Shown piece by piece: positions 22,349-35,492 of a stretch of DNA of 64,000 bases. The notes beneath the pieces are model-generated. The model was not told where the DNA came from. It did no database searches and saw only the letters and a list, made by a program, of their open reading frames with translations. How positions within the stretch are numbered: the first letter of the stretch is position 1; each line of letters begins with the position of its first letter. A program made the position numbers and the translations under genes. The stretch comes from Serilophus lunatus (lineage: Eukaryota > Chordata > Aves > Passeriformes > Eurylaimidae): assembly GCA_013399895.1 (NCBI GenBank), contig VXBA01010948.1, positions 313,483 through 377,482 of the forward strand. The letters run 5' to 3'.

Positions 22349-25300
22349 CATAGCATAAAGCAACATTTTCTACTACTGCCTTTCTTGGAAATCAGACAAC
22401 TCCCTCAATTTGCCAATCTTAACATCAGAAACAAATGCCTTGCAGACAAAAATGCAACACTGTAAGAGACCTCTAAACCCAAAATCTGTCAAGATGTCAT
22501 CATTATGATACAGACCCATTCAGTAACTGCTTCTTACACCAGAAATTTCAGAGTCTGGGTATCCTACAGCTCTGCATTTGATTCCTTCTACCCAATACAC
22601 TGTATATACTCCCCAAAATGAGCCACTTTACACCAGAATAAGGATGCTTTAGATAATTAACAGAGGACAGTAATACCCAGTTGTCCATGGGAAATCTGTT
22701 TTCACAGAATAGTCATTCCACCTCTGACTTCTCTGTCCATGGGCCCATGAAAGTCTCAAAAATATCTTCAAAAACTGAGTCTAGAAACTGAAATTCATAA
22801 CTCAAGTGGACACTTAAAATTATGGACTCAGAGGGGAAGGTGACTTTATGGCACATAACAATTTTGCTCACTCCCAGCTAGACCCTTGCTGTTTTGCAGC
22901 TGGTTATTACTTTTCCTTACTTATCCTAGAAGAACTAATGCCTTTTTCAACTCTCTCTTCTCGAATATCCACTTCTAGTCTTCAAGTACCAAGGATTTTT
23001 TTCCTTCACGTCATCTAACTATTAATACAATCAACTTAAGCCCAAAGTAGTTTAAATATAGTTTAAAGCTTATGATATGTATACCATCTCTGAGAAGGAC
23101 CTCATATATCTGAAACCTTGCTTATTTTTTTCCCCAATTCTGTTAGATATTCTAGTAAATGCTACTGCCTCTCCCTGTAAATATTTTGCCTTTCTATATA
23201 CTTCTGCCACCCTGGCTAGACAAAGACAGCTACACAAATATTTCAGCTTACAAAACATCAGATCATGCATTTCCAAAACAATATTCACTTGGATTTTAAG
23301 AAACACCAATATTTTATATCTGCATTCACAAAACATAGAACCATGCAAATGAGCTGCTCCACCTAGCAAAGCCTGAGGAATACTTACTATGGATATTTAA
23401 AGTTGAGAACCTATAAAACCTCTGTGCATGTTGGATTCAAAGCTTGATTTGTTTTATGAGTCTACTAATGTGAAGCAAAACACATAATTCCCAGATAAGG
23501 TTAAAAATAAGATCACTTTGTTTCCATGCAAACACTAGGGAGATCTTTCGGGTGACCAGACTACAAGGTATGAGTCTATCTGAGTCTGTCTTTGTCTCCC
23601 TAGTCTGAGCTGTGACCTGTCACATGTTGTTCCCCTTTCAGTTTTGTCTTGGGGGAATTTTATGCTCCTAACATGAGACCTACATTTGGAGGTACCACGT
23701 GTAAGCATTTCAGCAACAACTCAGACACTGGGCACAATTTATATGTGGCTTCTTAAACTCCTCAGACCCCAGCAGTTTAACCTGCCCCATGCAGGGCGGC
23801 CACACTTCCTAAGCTTGCAATCAGTGCCCACCCAGTGCATCACTGCAAGACGCATACAAACCAGTTAAGAAGCACTAGATGGGGAAAATACCCTCAGAGG
23901 AGTCCAACACACTCTCCTAGCTTGCTGGGACAGGCCTTCGTTACCATTAATTTGGTGCCCCAGATCATTTAATGAATCCTGGCACCTGCACAGTTCTTTA
24001 TCCTCCTTGAAATTTCCAGGGATTACTTTTGCTTTTGTACTGCTGCCATTGCTGCCAGGGGCTCAGTAACACCCTGCACAGGCACAGCTGCATGCAGGAA
24101 GTACTACCCAAGCATGTCCCAAAAAATACTTGTGCTCTTTTGTAATATATCTGGGATTGCACAGCAAGGATATATTTCCAGGATTTTCCTTTTTGCCTTT
24201 AAATTCTATTTCTTGCCTCAGCCTGCCAGATCTCTGACTCAGCATGTGATAGCTTTCAGGACACAATGTGGGAACTTACCATTTCACAAGTTTTGAGAGC
24301 AGAGAAGGAGAAGGAGAGAAAGCTGTCTCTGGAACCCAGAGGAGCACTGAGGACGCAGGGAAGCTATAGTAGTTACAGACACCAGGTAGGAATACTGGTA
24401 CAAAACAGAGCAATGTAGCTAGGGCAGTAAATAAATAATGTTTTGTTCTTTCTGGATTGAATCAGACTGATGGTAGAGATCAGAAGGTGGATTCTTACTC
24501 CATTATTCTTCATATTGCATCTTTATCATCTTTAACACCATGTGAAAATAGATAATGGAAAATGAAAAGTTTTACAAAACAATGTTGGCAGAGGAATTAC
24601 AGCCTATAAGCCAATAGTAAACTGTTGCCCATTTTGTCAAAGATAAGGTTATTTTCTGTCTTAGCTTTGACAATTCTTTTTCTTCACTTTTAACACTATT
24701 CCTTCCATGTATTGTCTTTGCCACCTTGTGTAAGAAGTATCCATTTACATTGCTTTTTACATATATCTAAATATGCTAGATATTTTGTGAAAAATTATTA
24801 CATATCCCTTGAACAAACCACAGTGATTGAACGGATTTGTCTGCTTTCCTGTGGCACTGTGCACAGAAGGTGTGTTCAGGGTAGGTCTCTGCTAGCAGCT
24901 GCCTCAGGGCATTCTCTCAAAAATACATAATTTTAATTAAACATTCTTCTCCTATAAGCAATGCAATTAGGAAAAAACCTCACAATTAATTCTGGTATTA
25001 ATATATTGATAAGAAAGACTCATTTTGTTTTCTGAATGTAATGTAATTCAAGAAAATGCCACGATTTAACCACAGCAAATCTCTATCTCTGATCCTTTGA
25101 TATTTAAAGAGCAAATTCAGCCTTCTCAGTCCCTTCCAGGCCCTGAAAACATCTTGAAAACTCACTATCCGAGATTAGTTGTATGTGGTCATACATCTGT
25201 CATGCCATAATATTATTCAGAAATCTTTCTGCCCCACATACCCACTCTCGTACATTTTATTCATAGGATTGAAAAGGCCTGTGTGCCACCTTACTACTGT

Positions 25301-28300
25301 TCTTCCACTTAACCTGTCAATTTTTTACAGTTTTGCTAAAAAAACTCCAAAGAAACCTAAACCAAATCAACACTGTAGTGATCTGCAGATGCTTGCTGTG
25401 AGGTTACCTACCCTCACCTGCATCAGCCACAGGCATCAAATTAATCTCATGGAGGTTTTGAAACCTAATGCAAGACTATTCAAGTCGCATATATCACCGA
25501 TGCTTGCAGTCATAGGTAGTACCACTTGTCAAGAGCAGCACAGTCTGTCCCACCAGACAGTCTGCTCTAAGATTTTAAAGCATTTCCTTAATTATCAATT
25601 CCAAATCAATTGCTTCTTGCAATTAAGTGGACAGACACTAATGAATCCAAAGCTATGAACAAGAAAGGGAGTAATTGCTCAGATCTTAGATCAGATCGCT
25701 GTTGATTCAACAATTCAGTTATTTTTCAGCCAAATGCTGTGCTTACAGAGTGGAGGAAAAAGAACGTACACTAGGTTAAGTAAAATTCTCTGAAATTTAA
25801 CTATGTATCAGTTTTCCAGAAAATAGTATTCAATTTGTTCAGGTTTTTTATCACTTACAGGGAATTCCAATGTGGGACCCATTATACCGTTATGCTTTTA
25901 AAAAATATTACCTGCTTATCTAAACCAAAACAGTGCAATCATTCTGAGTCATTTTTACCAAGATTCTAGAAAGTAAAGACAATTTCTCTTTGATATAAAT
26001 AAATTGTATCTGTGGCTCATATAAACTATTCAAGATCCTTCTTTCCTAATTATCTTTTCTGAAATAATCTTTCATCTGGTGTCTTGCAATATGATTCAGG
26101 GAAAGAATGTCAGTGGCAATTTCTTAATCACATGATGACAGAGAAGAAGGTAAGACTGAAAGCTCACATTGTGGCAGAGGACTGTTTCTATGCAGAAGTT
26201 AATAAAATGTATCTGACACTTCCCTTATTATCAGTAACATACTGTGGATATTACTAGAGATTTTGAGCCCTTACTGTTCAGTAAACTTCATACAAACCTA
26301 CTGATTTTCACAGCATGGTCTGTAGTCCAGAACTGAATTTGGGGATTACATGTTGTCCTTATGGATTTTTGAAATAAAAGTCGCTGGTTTTGTGTTGACA
26401 CGTGGTATTTGCTTTAAACTAGGTTAACGTGAGAAGCAGCCAGGGAGCATCAGAAATGCAGCAAACACAGATCATGCACTCACGCATTCCCCGAGGATGC
26501 ATACAGCCTGGCTGTAAGCCGGGAGGAGGCACACAAAGCTGGTGAAAGCACACAAACAAGACACGATGCCAGCTATGCAGATGGATGGACAACAGAAATA
26601 CCCCACACTGCAGGATATTCCTGACCAAAAAAACAGTGGCAAGTGGTACCAATGAGCATGTATACTACACAGCTCCAAAACAAATAAATTGTGGCCGCTG
26701 GGATGAAAGAGAGATGTCAGGAGTCATCATAAGACTTCAGAAAAATTCGGAGTTCTGTGAATCTCTGTCAAACAGAGTGCCAGAGACTGTTTCCTTTTGA
26801 CACCCATGTTCCAAGCTACCGGTAGCAGCTCTTTCCAAAGACATGCAAACCAGGGAAAGAGGGCAGGGATGATAACACCAGAGTACACAAACCTGTTATA
26901 CTTCCACACAGGTACCACTGCACTCATAGTGCTAGAGAATAGGGGTTATTATGGGCTGAAATGTCTCATCCTTAATTTGGGTATTGCAGGAGGAGTTAAT
27001 TTTCTGCACACCTCCAGTGAATATATTTCCAGACCAGTGTGTTCAATCAAACCCACAAAGGAGGCTTGCAAAGCCACTTCGTGCTGACATAGCTCATACC
27101 CTTTAGTAGTGCATTGAAAAGGATTGGAGTGTCCACACAGAATTAAGCTTACATACACATTTGTGACTTTGGTTTCCATCTCTCACAGCTGTGTTCTCAT
27201 TTTCCCTGAAGTCATGATATTTTCCCTCCATGATTTTTTCTGATTCCTGGGGTTTTTTTGTTTCTAAGGAAGGTGAGTATTGCTAGATGGGTGGGTATCA
27301 CCTAAATGAGTGAGATGGGAGATATGCATGAAACCTCTTATAAATTACAAACTGATGATAATTAAGGAGTCAGTCCTATTTTTTATGGATGTCGAGTTCT
27401 TTTTTCTTTCCTCTCTCGAGCTGAAGAGATGAAACTCAGTTTTCATAAAAAAGCCATGGGATCTAAAATAATTAAAATTTTTACTAGTTGTCCTTTGAAT
27501 TTAAATCAGAACTTTGTGTATCTTCAGCTCTGACCTTTGCATTTTTTAAATGCCACAGTCATTTTGCTACTGATATTCTCAGAGACTTGCAGATGGGTCA
27601 TGCTGTTACCATACAAAGTATTGCATCGAGAAAGTACAAAAAGTCACAGTTCTGCAGCTCTTGAGACTGTGAAAAAAATTATTTAATTTGGGCCTTGTGG
27701 TTGAGAAAGTATAAGCCTGCTCGATTTCCAAAAGAGTTTCTGAAAACTATAACAAATATGAAATAGATCAGAGGCTAAATTCTCTAGGTTTGTATTGTTC
27801 ACACCCCCAAAGGCTACCAGTCATAATTTCCAAATACAATATTCACATCCCTGAGGGATAACACCAATCTGAAGGAAAATCCATGAGTGTCTACTGAGTT
27901 ATGAAAATATATTGAGTAACCAAGCCCTGTAAACTAACAATAGTAAACAGGTACATAGATCACTTCTGTAGTTTGTCTTTAAATTGTTACTCCCAATTGC
28001 ATGAAACCCTTCTTTACTCTAAATTATATTCTCACAGTGTTCACTGTGAACTAGTCAACCCCTGCCAAAGAAATATGCTTATATAAATAACTACACACTT
28101 TAAAAGATGTAAATCTTAACCATAAAGTCAAAATTAAAATTTCCACGCCAAACTGAGAAACTTTTTCATGCCACTGAGGGAGGGAAGTCCTTCTGGAAGA
28201 AAAATGCAGCAACGCACAGACTGAGAGTCAAGACAAGAAGGAGATGAAAAATGTGCCCTGTGATTGAGCTCCCAACACACTAGCATAGATCAAAAGCTCT

Positions 28301-29095
28301 GTGACTTATAGATATGTAAAAATTAGAAACTTTATATAAATATTATGGCATACTAAATAATTAAAAATGAAAGATTTAATTTATCATGGAAATTTTTCCC
28401 ATTCTCTTTCATTCTTTCAATTCAGAGCAATAATTCTGGTTCAAAGATTAAGTGCTTTAGTAGTTTAATTAAAGCAAAGACAGGTTTATCATTTTAGCAT
28501 TATGTGAAGTCCTATAGTATATCTCCACATATTATGCCATTGGGTCCACTTTTCTTTCTCTGTTTGAAAAATACTTTTATTTAAAAAAAGCAGGGAAAAT
28601 CAATTAAAATAATCAGGCTTTTTCTTCTTTCTCCTCACAGTTTGTTTTAGAGGGTATCATCAATAAACTCTCATTTCCTCTGTTGCTACCAGTAGAGGAT
28701 CTGTGGAGTATTCCCGGGCAAATATCGGCAAGGAGGAAACTCATGGGCAGCAATAACAAAACCCAACCAAAACTCCAGGGAAAACCAAGTCTTAAAGAGG
28801 CGAAGAGACTTATAAAAGTCCTGTGGACAGTGACTGGATGTATCATTCCCAGTCTTTGTGATGAAAAACTGGTTTCTGTTGCCTTTGACTTTTTCTTCTG
28901 AAATGCCTTGCAGGAGACTGATAATTATGTGAATGTAACACTGTGTTGTTTTGAGAATAGTGAAAATACAACTCACAGAATTGCAAGATTCTTTCTGCTT
29001 TCAGCAGTATGTTAAAATGATTGCTGCTTTCTCAAATTGTGTATTCTGTGTGCCTCCAAACACAGCTAGACGAAAAATACAGTTTCAGGGACAAA
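22349..29095. other. AT-rich non-coding stretch
   Basis: No gene was recognised over about 6.7 kb. The longest open frame (25179-25658, 159 codons) has no domain, lies in AT-rich sequence and is compatible with chance. No transposon family was recognised. Confidence 0.5.
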
Positions 29096-29155
29096 TCAAT
29101 TATTTACTACATAATCTTGAACAAATCTCTTAAAACATTTTGAGCATGAAAATAA
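29096..29155 (+). mobile_element. MIR-like ancient SINE relic
   Basis: 'atttactacataatcttgaa' then 'caaatctcttaaaacatttt' follows the MIR core in order (CACTTACTAGCTGTGTGACCTTGGGCAAG, then TTACTTAACC, then TGAGCCTCAG in many copies). About 45 bases are collinear with scattered mismatches. Only the central part remains. Confidence 0.38.
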
Positions 29156-29913
29156 TTCATGTGTGACAAAATCAAACCGAGGCCTCTAAGATGTACAGAG
29201 AGAATGTATGACAAGAAAAATTAAATTTCTTAAGAAGGAATTTCAAACTTGTCAGTACTCACAGTTCAGGGACTACTAGGAAAAGGTGCTCTTTTAACAG
29301 ATGTGTTTTTTCAGCTCTCAAATGTTTCATTATGCTCTGAAAAACCCTTTCTACCTTCCATGGGGAGAAAAACAGCCCAGTTCAACACACAGGACTCTTG
29401 GTAGGGTACTCATTACACTGTGCATGCACTGCAACAGCGGTCTCTGAAAGCCTACTTATCCCAGATGCCACATGTAAACCATACCCAGAAATCGATTCAG
29501 GTCCCCTGTGGGATGTTCTTCTGAGCTTAGCACCAGGGAAACAGAAACAGAGAAAAGCAATCAAGGTTGAATCTTGTGTGTTTTGTGAATTGCAAAGCAA
29601 GGCTAATGCAATGTGTGTTATAGGCGATCTGCATTCTCAAGGCAGCAGATACACTGGATTACAAAGCAGGCAGGCTCTCTTTGATCCCTGAAGGATCAGG
29701 AGCTTCAGAGGGAAGCTGTCTTGCTCAAAGCCCAGCTCAGTCTGAGGAGAAAGCACTTTTTCTCAGTAGTTACTTTCTTTTCATAACTGCATGCATTTGG
29801 AGCTCTCCAGAGGATGTGATGTTACTGCAACTCCCATATATCTTGGATTGATGGGCAAGAGGTTATGAGACATCACCTCAGCTTAATTGTGTGTGCCTAG
29901 GCGTGGCTGTATC

Positions 29914-29930
29914 CACACTAGGGGGCAGCC
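29914..29930 (+). promoter_or_regulatory. Candidate CTCF binding site
   Basis: CACACTAGGGGGCAGCC contains the CTCF core with a single mismatch, at the first position of CCASYAGRKGGCRS. It is in the same orientation as the site at 9418, about 20.5 kb away. No other site of similar quality was seen by eye. Binding is not proven by sequence. Confidence 0.55.
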
Positions 29931-29981
29931 TCTCAGAGGGATAGACATCTGCAACCCAACTGCCCCTAAATTAGAAAAATG

Positions 29982-30003
29982 TATATATAGGCCAAAATGG
30001 CAG
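29982..30003 (+). promoter_or_regulatory. TATA-like and YY1-like pair
   Basis: TATATATA (29982-29989) is followed closely by AAAATGGCAG (29994-30003), which resembles a YY1 site. Both lie about 60 bases after the CTCF-type motif. The pair could mark a weak promoter, but TATA words are frequent in this AT-rich DNA and no coding sequence follows. Confidence 0.2.
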
Positions 30004-30384
30004 TGCTGCTGAGGATGAGCAGCCACTTTCTAATGAAAATCTCATTTTCAAAAATCTATCACTTAAATACACTTTAATAACTCGGAATATCTTCCCCCCA
30101 TCACTCTTTTATATTTCTTTGTTTATTTTTAGCTGGAAAGATTCAGTGTTTTTCTTTATCTCAGCAGAGCTGCTGCTGTGAGCCCACAGGCTGGATTATG
30201 CTCAGGCTGAGCAGTGAGAAACAACTCTGCAGCATATTGTTCTTGTGCAGAATCCCAAGGTTCTGCTGCAGATGCTGGAAAACACATTTCTACTTGCACA
30301 CAGCTGGATGAGATGGTGGACCAACACTAGTGGGAGAGTGGCAGTCAACATTGCAGAAGATTAAAGGGTGAAAAAAGACAATGG

Positions 30385-30450
30385 TTTTATGGTTAAGGCA
30401 ATGGACTGCCTGCTGGAGAGTGACTTGGACTCCAAAACCAAATCCCTATG
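30385..30450 (+). mobile_element. tRNA-Ser-like fossil or tRNA-derived SINE head
   Basis: 'atggttaaggcaatggactg' (30389-30408) closely resembles the D-arm and anticodon-stem part of eukaryotic tRNA-Ser ('gtggttaaggcgatggactg'), which holds the polymerase III A box. About 30 bases later 'aaaccaaatccct' (30435-30447) resembles a worn B box (GTTCGAATCC). The 5' acceptor stem and the tRNA fold are not preserved, so this is not a working tRNA gene. It could be a tRNA pseudogene or the head of an ancient tRNA-derived SINE. Confidence 0.35.
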
Positions 30451-33400
30451 GGAGAGTGGTACGTCACCCAAACCAAATGTTTTACAGGTGGTTGCAATTT
30501 GTATGTTCCTCCTCCTCGAAGCATCCCACACAAGACCTTAAGATATGATTTCTGGAAGAGGTATCTCTGTCAAGGGTCGGTGAAAAATGTCTTTCCAGCA
30601 AATAATGAAATAATAAGCGATAAAGAGAGATTCTCCTGCATTTGTGTTTAGAGCTCACTACAGCTATTTATTACGTGTTCGTAAGAGAGTTGGAGAGCAG
30701 ATAGTGAATAAGGATTGAGGCACAGTTTACATGATGAAACTGCTACAAAATGCTGAAGAAATCTTTTGTCTTTGAAGCTTAAAGTTGTTTTTACTGAAGT
30801 GTTGAGTTTTATGCACTGCTACAAGTATTCTTGTAGCTATAATTTGTGTGCTCATATACAGTCACAGATCTGAACAAGCAGGAATGTAGTCTGCACAAAA
30901 GCTGAAGAAAGATATGCATCTTTTAAAAATTGCCTCGTCTCCAAATTGTTTTCATCTCTTGAAATGAGATTTTCATTAATAGATGGTGGCTGGATTAAAA
31001 ACTGTGCTCTCAGCTTTTCTTCTAGAGTACCAAATATGAAGCATATTTAATGTGACAAAAAATTCACATCTTTATCAATAATTTATTAGTAGTGGAATGT
31101 GTCTTCCTCAATGCCTTTTGGCAATATTAATTTACTGTACCCTTCATAGTTAAAGGAAATCACCTGCTGTTTCATGTCTATGCAAAAAGGAAAACAGAAG
31201 TCTTCAAGTACTCATTACCAGCTTCACTTCATAACAGCATCTTGTTTGTTTGATTCCCGTATTAGATTGCTCTTTCCTTTGTTATTAGGGAAAAAAGCAC
31301 CCAACAACAACAATAAATCCAGTTAATTGTGTGAAAGGCTTTAATTTACTTTTTGTGTGTACAGGAACAGACAGATTTTATACCTCTCAGTGTTTTTCTC
31401 ATTTGAGTACATTAATATTTTCAAAGGCAACAAATAAAATCCTGATTTCAAAGCCTTCTAGTTAAAATACTACTTTAATTTGGAAGATTAAAAAAAAAAA
31501 AGATTGAGAGGGAGCTGCAGAGCTAAAGATGCAGAATACAAATGTGTCTGATGTTGGAGCTCCTTTTAGTGTGGCAGCAGGAACATGACACGTATTCTGT
31601 GACCTTGCTTTGCAACCGGTTCCTGCAATTTGGTAGAGGGTATCATTGTGGTAATTACATATGGGTTCCCTGCTGCCATAGTTATCCATGGTGTTGTGAG
31701 GCTCAAAGGAGCAGTGCTTCAGTGTGATGGATTGCTATGGAAAATTGACCATGCTAGAAAGCAAGCTGTCTGATAAAAAGAGGCTGTCATACTATAGCTT
31801 CCTTGGCCACAACCCCAGGGATGGGGTTCACACATACAAAATGCATTTTAGTGATTGCAAAAACGACACTTTGCACAGTATTATTTCACTCTTGTTTCTC
31901 ATCAGCCACGTTCCAAAGTTCCCCAAAACTGAAGTATAAATAAATGATCTTATTTCACATGGTCAGGGCATCTTTCTCCAGTCTATTGAGAACATCAGAC
32001 ATGACCCTGGAGGTCAGCTAATCTTTGGTGCCTGGAGCAGAATAGGATACTAAACACGACCTGTCCTCTGCAGTCTTCCCAGTACTTCTCATGCTTCTCA
32101 CATACAGAATGAAAAGCCTCCTAACAATGAGAAAACAGATAATTCCCTCCTATTTTCAGGTTATTACAGGCTGATGTGCAGTTAAACTACTATTTTAAGT
32201 ATATATTAATTTTATAACATGAATTTCCTTAGAAAGACTCTGATTATTCTTTCATAACAATGGACCAAAACCAGCAAGCAGCACTTCTTTTCCTTGTTAT
32301 TTAATTCTTATCTGTAAGCTCAACTTCTTTCTACCTTGCAAGGGCATATCCCATTTACAGCAAGGTTTCTGAAACCTCAACATGAATCTCCACTGAATTC
32401 TTTCTGAAAAAACTCCACTTTTCTGTTTTTCACCAGAAATACTTTGTTGGAGACATGTTTATTTTCCTTCCTATTCCAGCAGTTTGCAAATGTCATAAAA
32501 GCATTGTTCAAAATCCTATTTTTGGACCAAGATATATTAAAGAAAGGTTCATTCTCAATTGAAAAGTTTATATATTTTTAACTACCAAATAAGGACTTTA
32601 GGAAAAGAAATGTATTTGCACCAAATAACTGGAACATCAGAGTCAGTAAACTGTTCAGATTTGCAAAATGAAGAACATTGCAGAAAATCTTGCCAAGGAC
32701 ATAATAACTATCCTCCCATACAAATGGATTATGGCACAATCTTTAATTACACAGCCATATCTTGGTTTTCCACTACTCCTTTCAGATCCCAGTTTCGACA
32801 GTGTGCCAGGAAAAATTTGGAAGTGTGCTCACTGAGCAGTGAGGGTGCAGTACCAATTCATCTCCTGCCTCCCTGTGGTGGTTGTCGTGCAGGTTGTCCA
32901 CCAAATGGTAACAATCATAAAGCACTACAGAGATACCCATTTATATGCTGATTACCTAGAAATACTGTGCCTTGCTACACATGGGCTCTTCCTGTTCATG
33001 GAAGCACCAGTAGGCCACCAACTAAATGACCAGGAACATGTATAAAGGTTTCTGGAACAGCCAGCCCATAAGTTCATACTGGCAGGGGCTCATGCTAGGG
33101 AGTTCATGGTTTAATGATTGAGCTCTTAAGGTTGAGCCTGAAGGACATATCTAAAGCTGGTGAAGAAAGAAATCTGGAGAGTCCAAGGCTTACGTAGAAA
33201 TCTCAGAGATTTGCCTTTCTAATTTTCACCATTGGTCAGAGATGGGTTTTCCAGAGTACTATGCAGGAAAGCTGCTGCACAAGTATATGGAACTGGGAAC
33301 CCTTAATCCAGCAATTCACAGAGAATTAAGAAAATACACATATGGATACTGCAAAATGTGGATTTATAGGAGTGTTTGTACAAGAAGAAGGCAATACCTC

Positions 33401-34737
33401 ATTAGGGACTGGGAATCTGCACAAGAAAGTCTAGGAATAGCTGGAAGGGACAAGTTTAATATGTAATTTCTTTGGGAAGTAACTAGACTTAATTCAAGAG
33501 AAATAATTAAACAGAAGATCAATGGCAAGAATAAACAAGGAAATACCCTGAGTAGGTATCAGATAATTTATTTGTTCTATGAATGAAGCCAGTTAGTCCT
33601 TTCTTTAAAAATTCTACAAGCACAGCCAACGCTTGCCCAACATGTAAGTAGTCATCTAAGAAAGCCATTAGCGGGAAGGTAACAGTAAGATTTGTTAAGG
33701 TTCTCAGCCAAACAAGTCATTAATAATTGAGGAGAAGTCAGGTATACATATGTCTGATGCAGATAATAGAATTTTAAATGATTACCAGTACCACAGAGCT
33801 TTCCAGAGCACATTTTGACAGTCCGTCTTAACAAGTCTTTTCAGGATGCAAGTTTCTGCAGAACAATTTCGGAATTTCTATATGTGCAGGTATGTGAGTT
33901 GTGTGTGCATGTGTGTGTACCCAGTATTTAGCAGATTAGAGACATGGGCACATAAATAAGCATCATGAGTTGAATTCTATTAGAAGACAAGTTATAACTA
34001 AGAGCCAATAGGGAAAACTACTTTGAAAAGAAGTAGTAGAAAAAAGAGAAAAATCTTCAATCAAAGATTCACAGAACTATGAAAACTGCTGAAATCAAGG
34101 AAATTTGTAAAATAATATGTCATGGCCAACTAGGTATAACAGGAAAATATCCAGCCAGTAGAAGTATTCATGTGCAATGTATTTTTGTTGAATGGATTCA
34201 CTTATTCCTTTGTTCATTTATTTCTCTCCTATAGCCAATGAAAATTACACCTAGGAGAAATTAGACACTAGTATTGCTATATTAAGATAGCAATAGCAGA
34301 CTAAAATCCTGTAAATCAGGATTATGCTTAAAATCTGTATAGCAAGTTTCCTAACTATTCTACAGAATTGTTTGTCATATAAAACTATGTGTTTTACTAA
34401 GCCAGGATACTAAAAAGTCAAACATCAGCTTGGAGCAGCTCAAAGAGCAGTCATAGGGATGTAATTTTAAATTTTGTTTTCCCTTAGACCATTTGAGATC
34501 CTTTCATGCCTCCACAACTTCATACAGATACATACGTGCCTTAGCTGGTTGCTGGGTGTTGAAAATCAGTGGGCACATAATAGAATACGATTTAGGTTTT
34601 TTATAGCTCTTCATCAGATTCATATTTATGATCCAAATGATGTGCCAAACATTCTCAGTTGTTCTTCACGCAGGTATCGAAAGGTTTTTGCTAAAAAAAA
34701 TCACAAATACAGTGAATGGAAGAACTGCTTCTATAAT
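30451..34737. other. AT-rich non-coding stretch
   Basis: No gene was recognised. Plus-strand frames at 32559-32951 and 33242-33466 are open but resemble nothing I know. A run of 12 A lies near 31491-31502 and a short GT-rich run at 33898-33918. No transposon family was recognised. Confidence 0.5.
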
Positions 34738-35262
34738 TCTAGAACTGTAGAACGGTTTGGGTTGGAAGGCCCCTTAAAGACCATCTAGTTCTAACCCCCC
34801 TGTCATGGGCAGGAACACCTTCCACTAGATCAGGTTGCTCAGAGCTCCATCCAACCTGGTCTCGAACACTGTCAGGTATGGGACACCCACAACTTCTCTA
34901 GACAACCTGTTTCAGTGCTCCACCATCCTCACAGTAAAGAATTTCTTCCTCATCTCCAATCTAAACCTGCCCTCTTTCGGTTTAAAGCCATTAACTATTG
35001 TCCTATCAGTACCCTTGGAAAATGTCCTCCATGTTTCTTGAAGGCAACCTTAAAGTACTGGAATTCTCCCTGGAGCCTTCTCCATCTCCAGGATGAACAA
35101 CCTCAACTTTTATAGCCTGTCTTCATAGGAGAGATGCTCCAGCTCCCTGATCATCATCATGGCCCTTCTCTGGGCTCACTCCAACAGGTCTACATCCTTC
35201 CTATGTTGGAGGCCCCAGAGCAAAACACAGTTGAACACCCCAGGTGGGGTCTCACAAGAGCT
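34738..35262 (-). mobile_element. CR1 LINE 3' end, minus strand
   Basis: Read on the minus strand this is a CR1 3' region. On the plus strand the landmarks are reversed: 'ggtttgggttggaaggcccc' at the 3' end, 'cacaacttctctagacaacc', 'cagtaaagaatttcttcctc', 'ccctggagccttctccatct' and 'gggctcactccaacaggtct'. The end nearest 34738 is the CR1 3' terminus, with only a degraded 'attctagaactgtagaa' left of the octamer repeat. The 5' truncation falls near 35262 after 'accccaggtggggtctcaca'. It belongs to the same broad subfamily group as the copy at 3.5-4.0 kb. Confidence 0.92.
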
Positions 35263-35431
35263 ATCACAATGGTTGAGAACAACCAAAACAGCTTTTCTGG
35301 TAAGACTGACAGAAGAAAATCTCTTCACACTGAATCAACAAAATGAAATATTAAAACATCAAATAGAAATTAGTAATTATGCTTTGGAGCAAAACCACTT
35401 GGGAAACAACAGGAAATCCAGCACTACTTTC

Positions 35432-35492
35432 TGCCTATTTTACAGAAAGTGACTCAAAACCAAAGAGTGATGAATATGACTGGTGTAACCAG
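35432..35492 (-). mobile_element. Possible MIR-like relic, minus strand
   Basis: 'gcctattttacagaaagtga' and the bases after it weakly follow the reverse complement of the MIR tail (CCCCATTTTACAGATGAGGAAACTGAGGCACAGAG). The match fades quickly, so this may be chance. Confidence 0.22.

Noticed and set aside
25179..25658. 159-codon plus-strand frame
   Set aside because: No recognisable domain, AT-rich codons, and one frame of this length is expected by chance in a window of this size.
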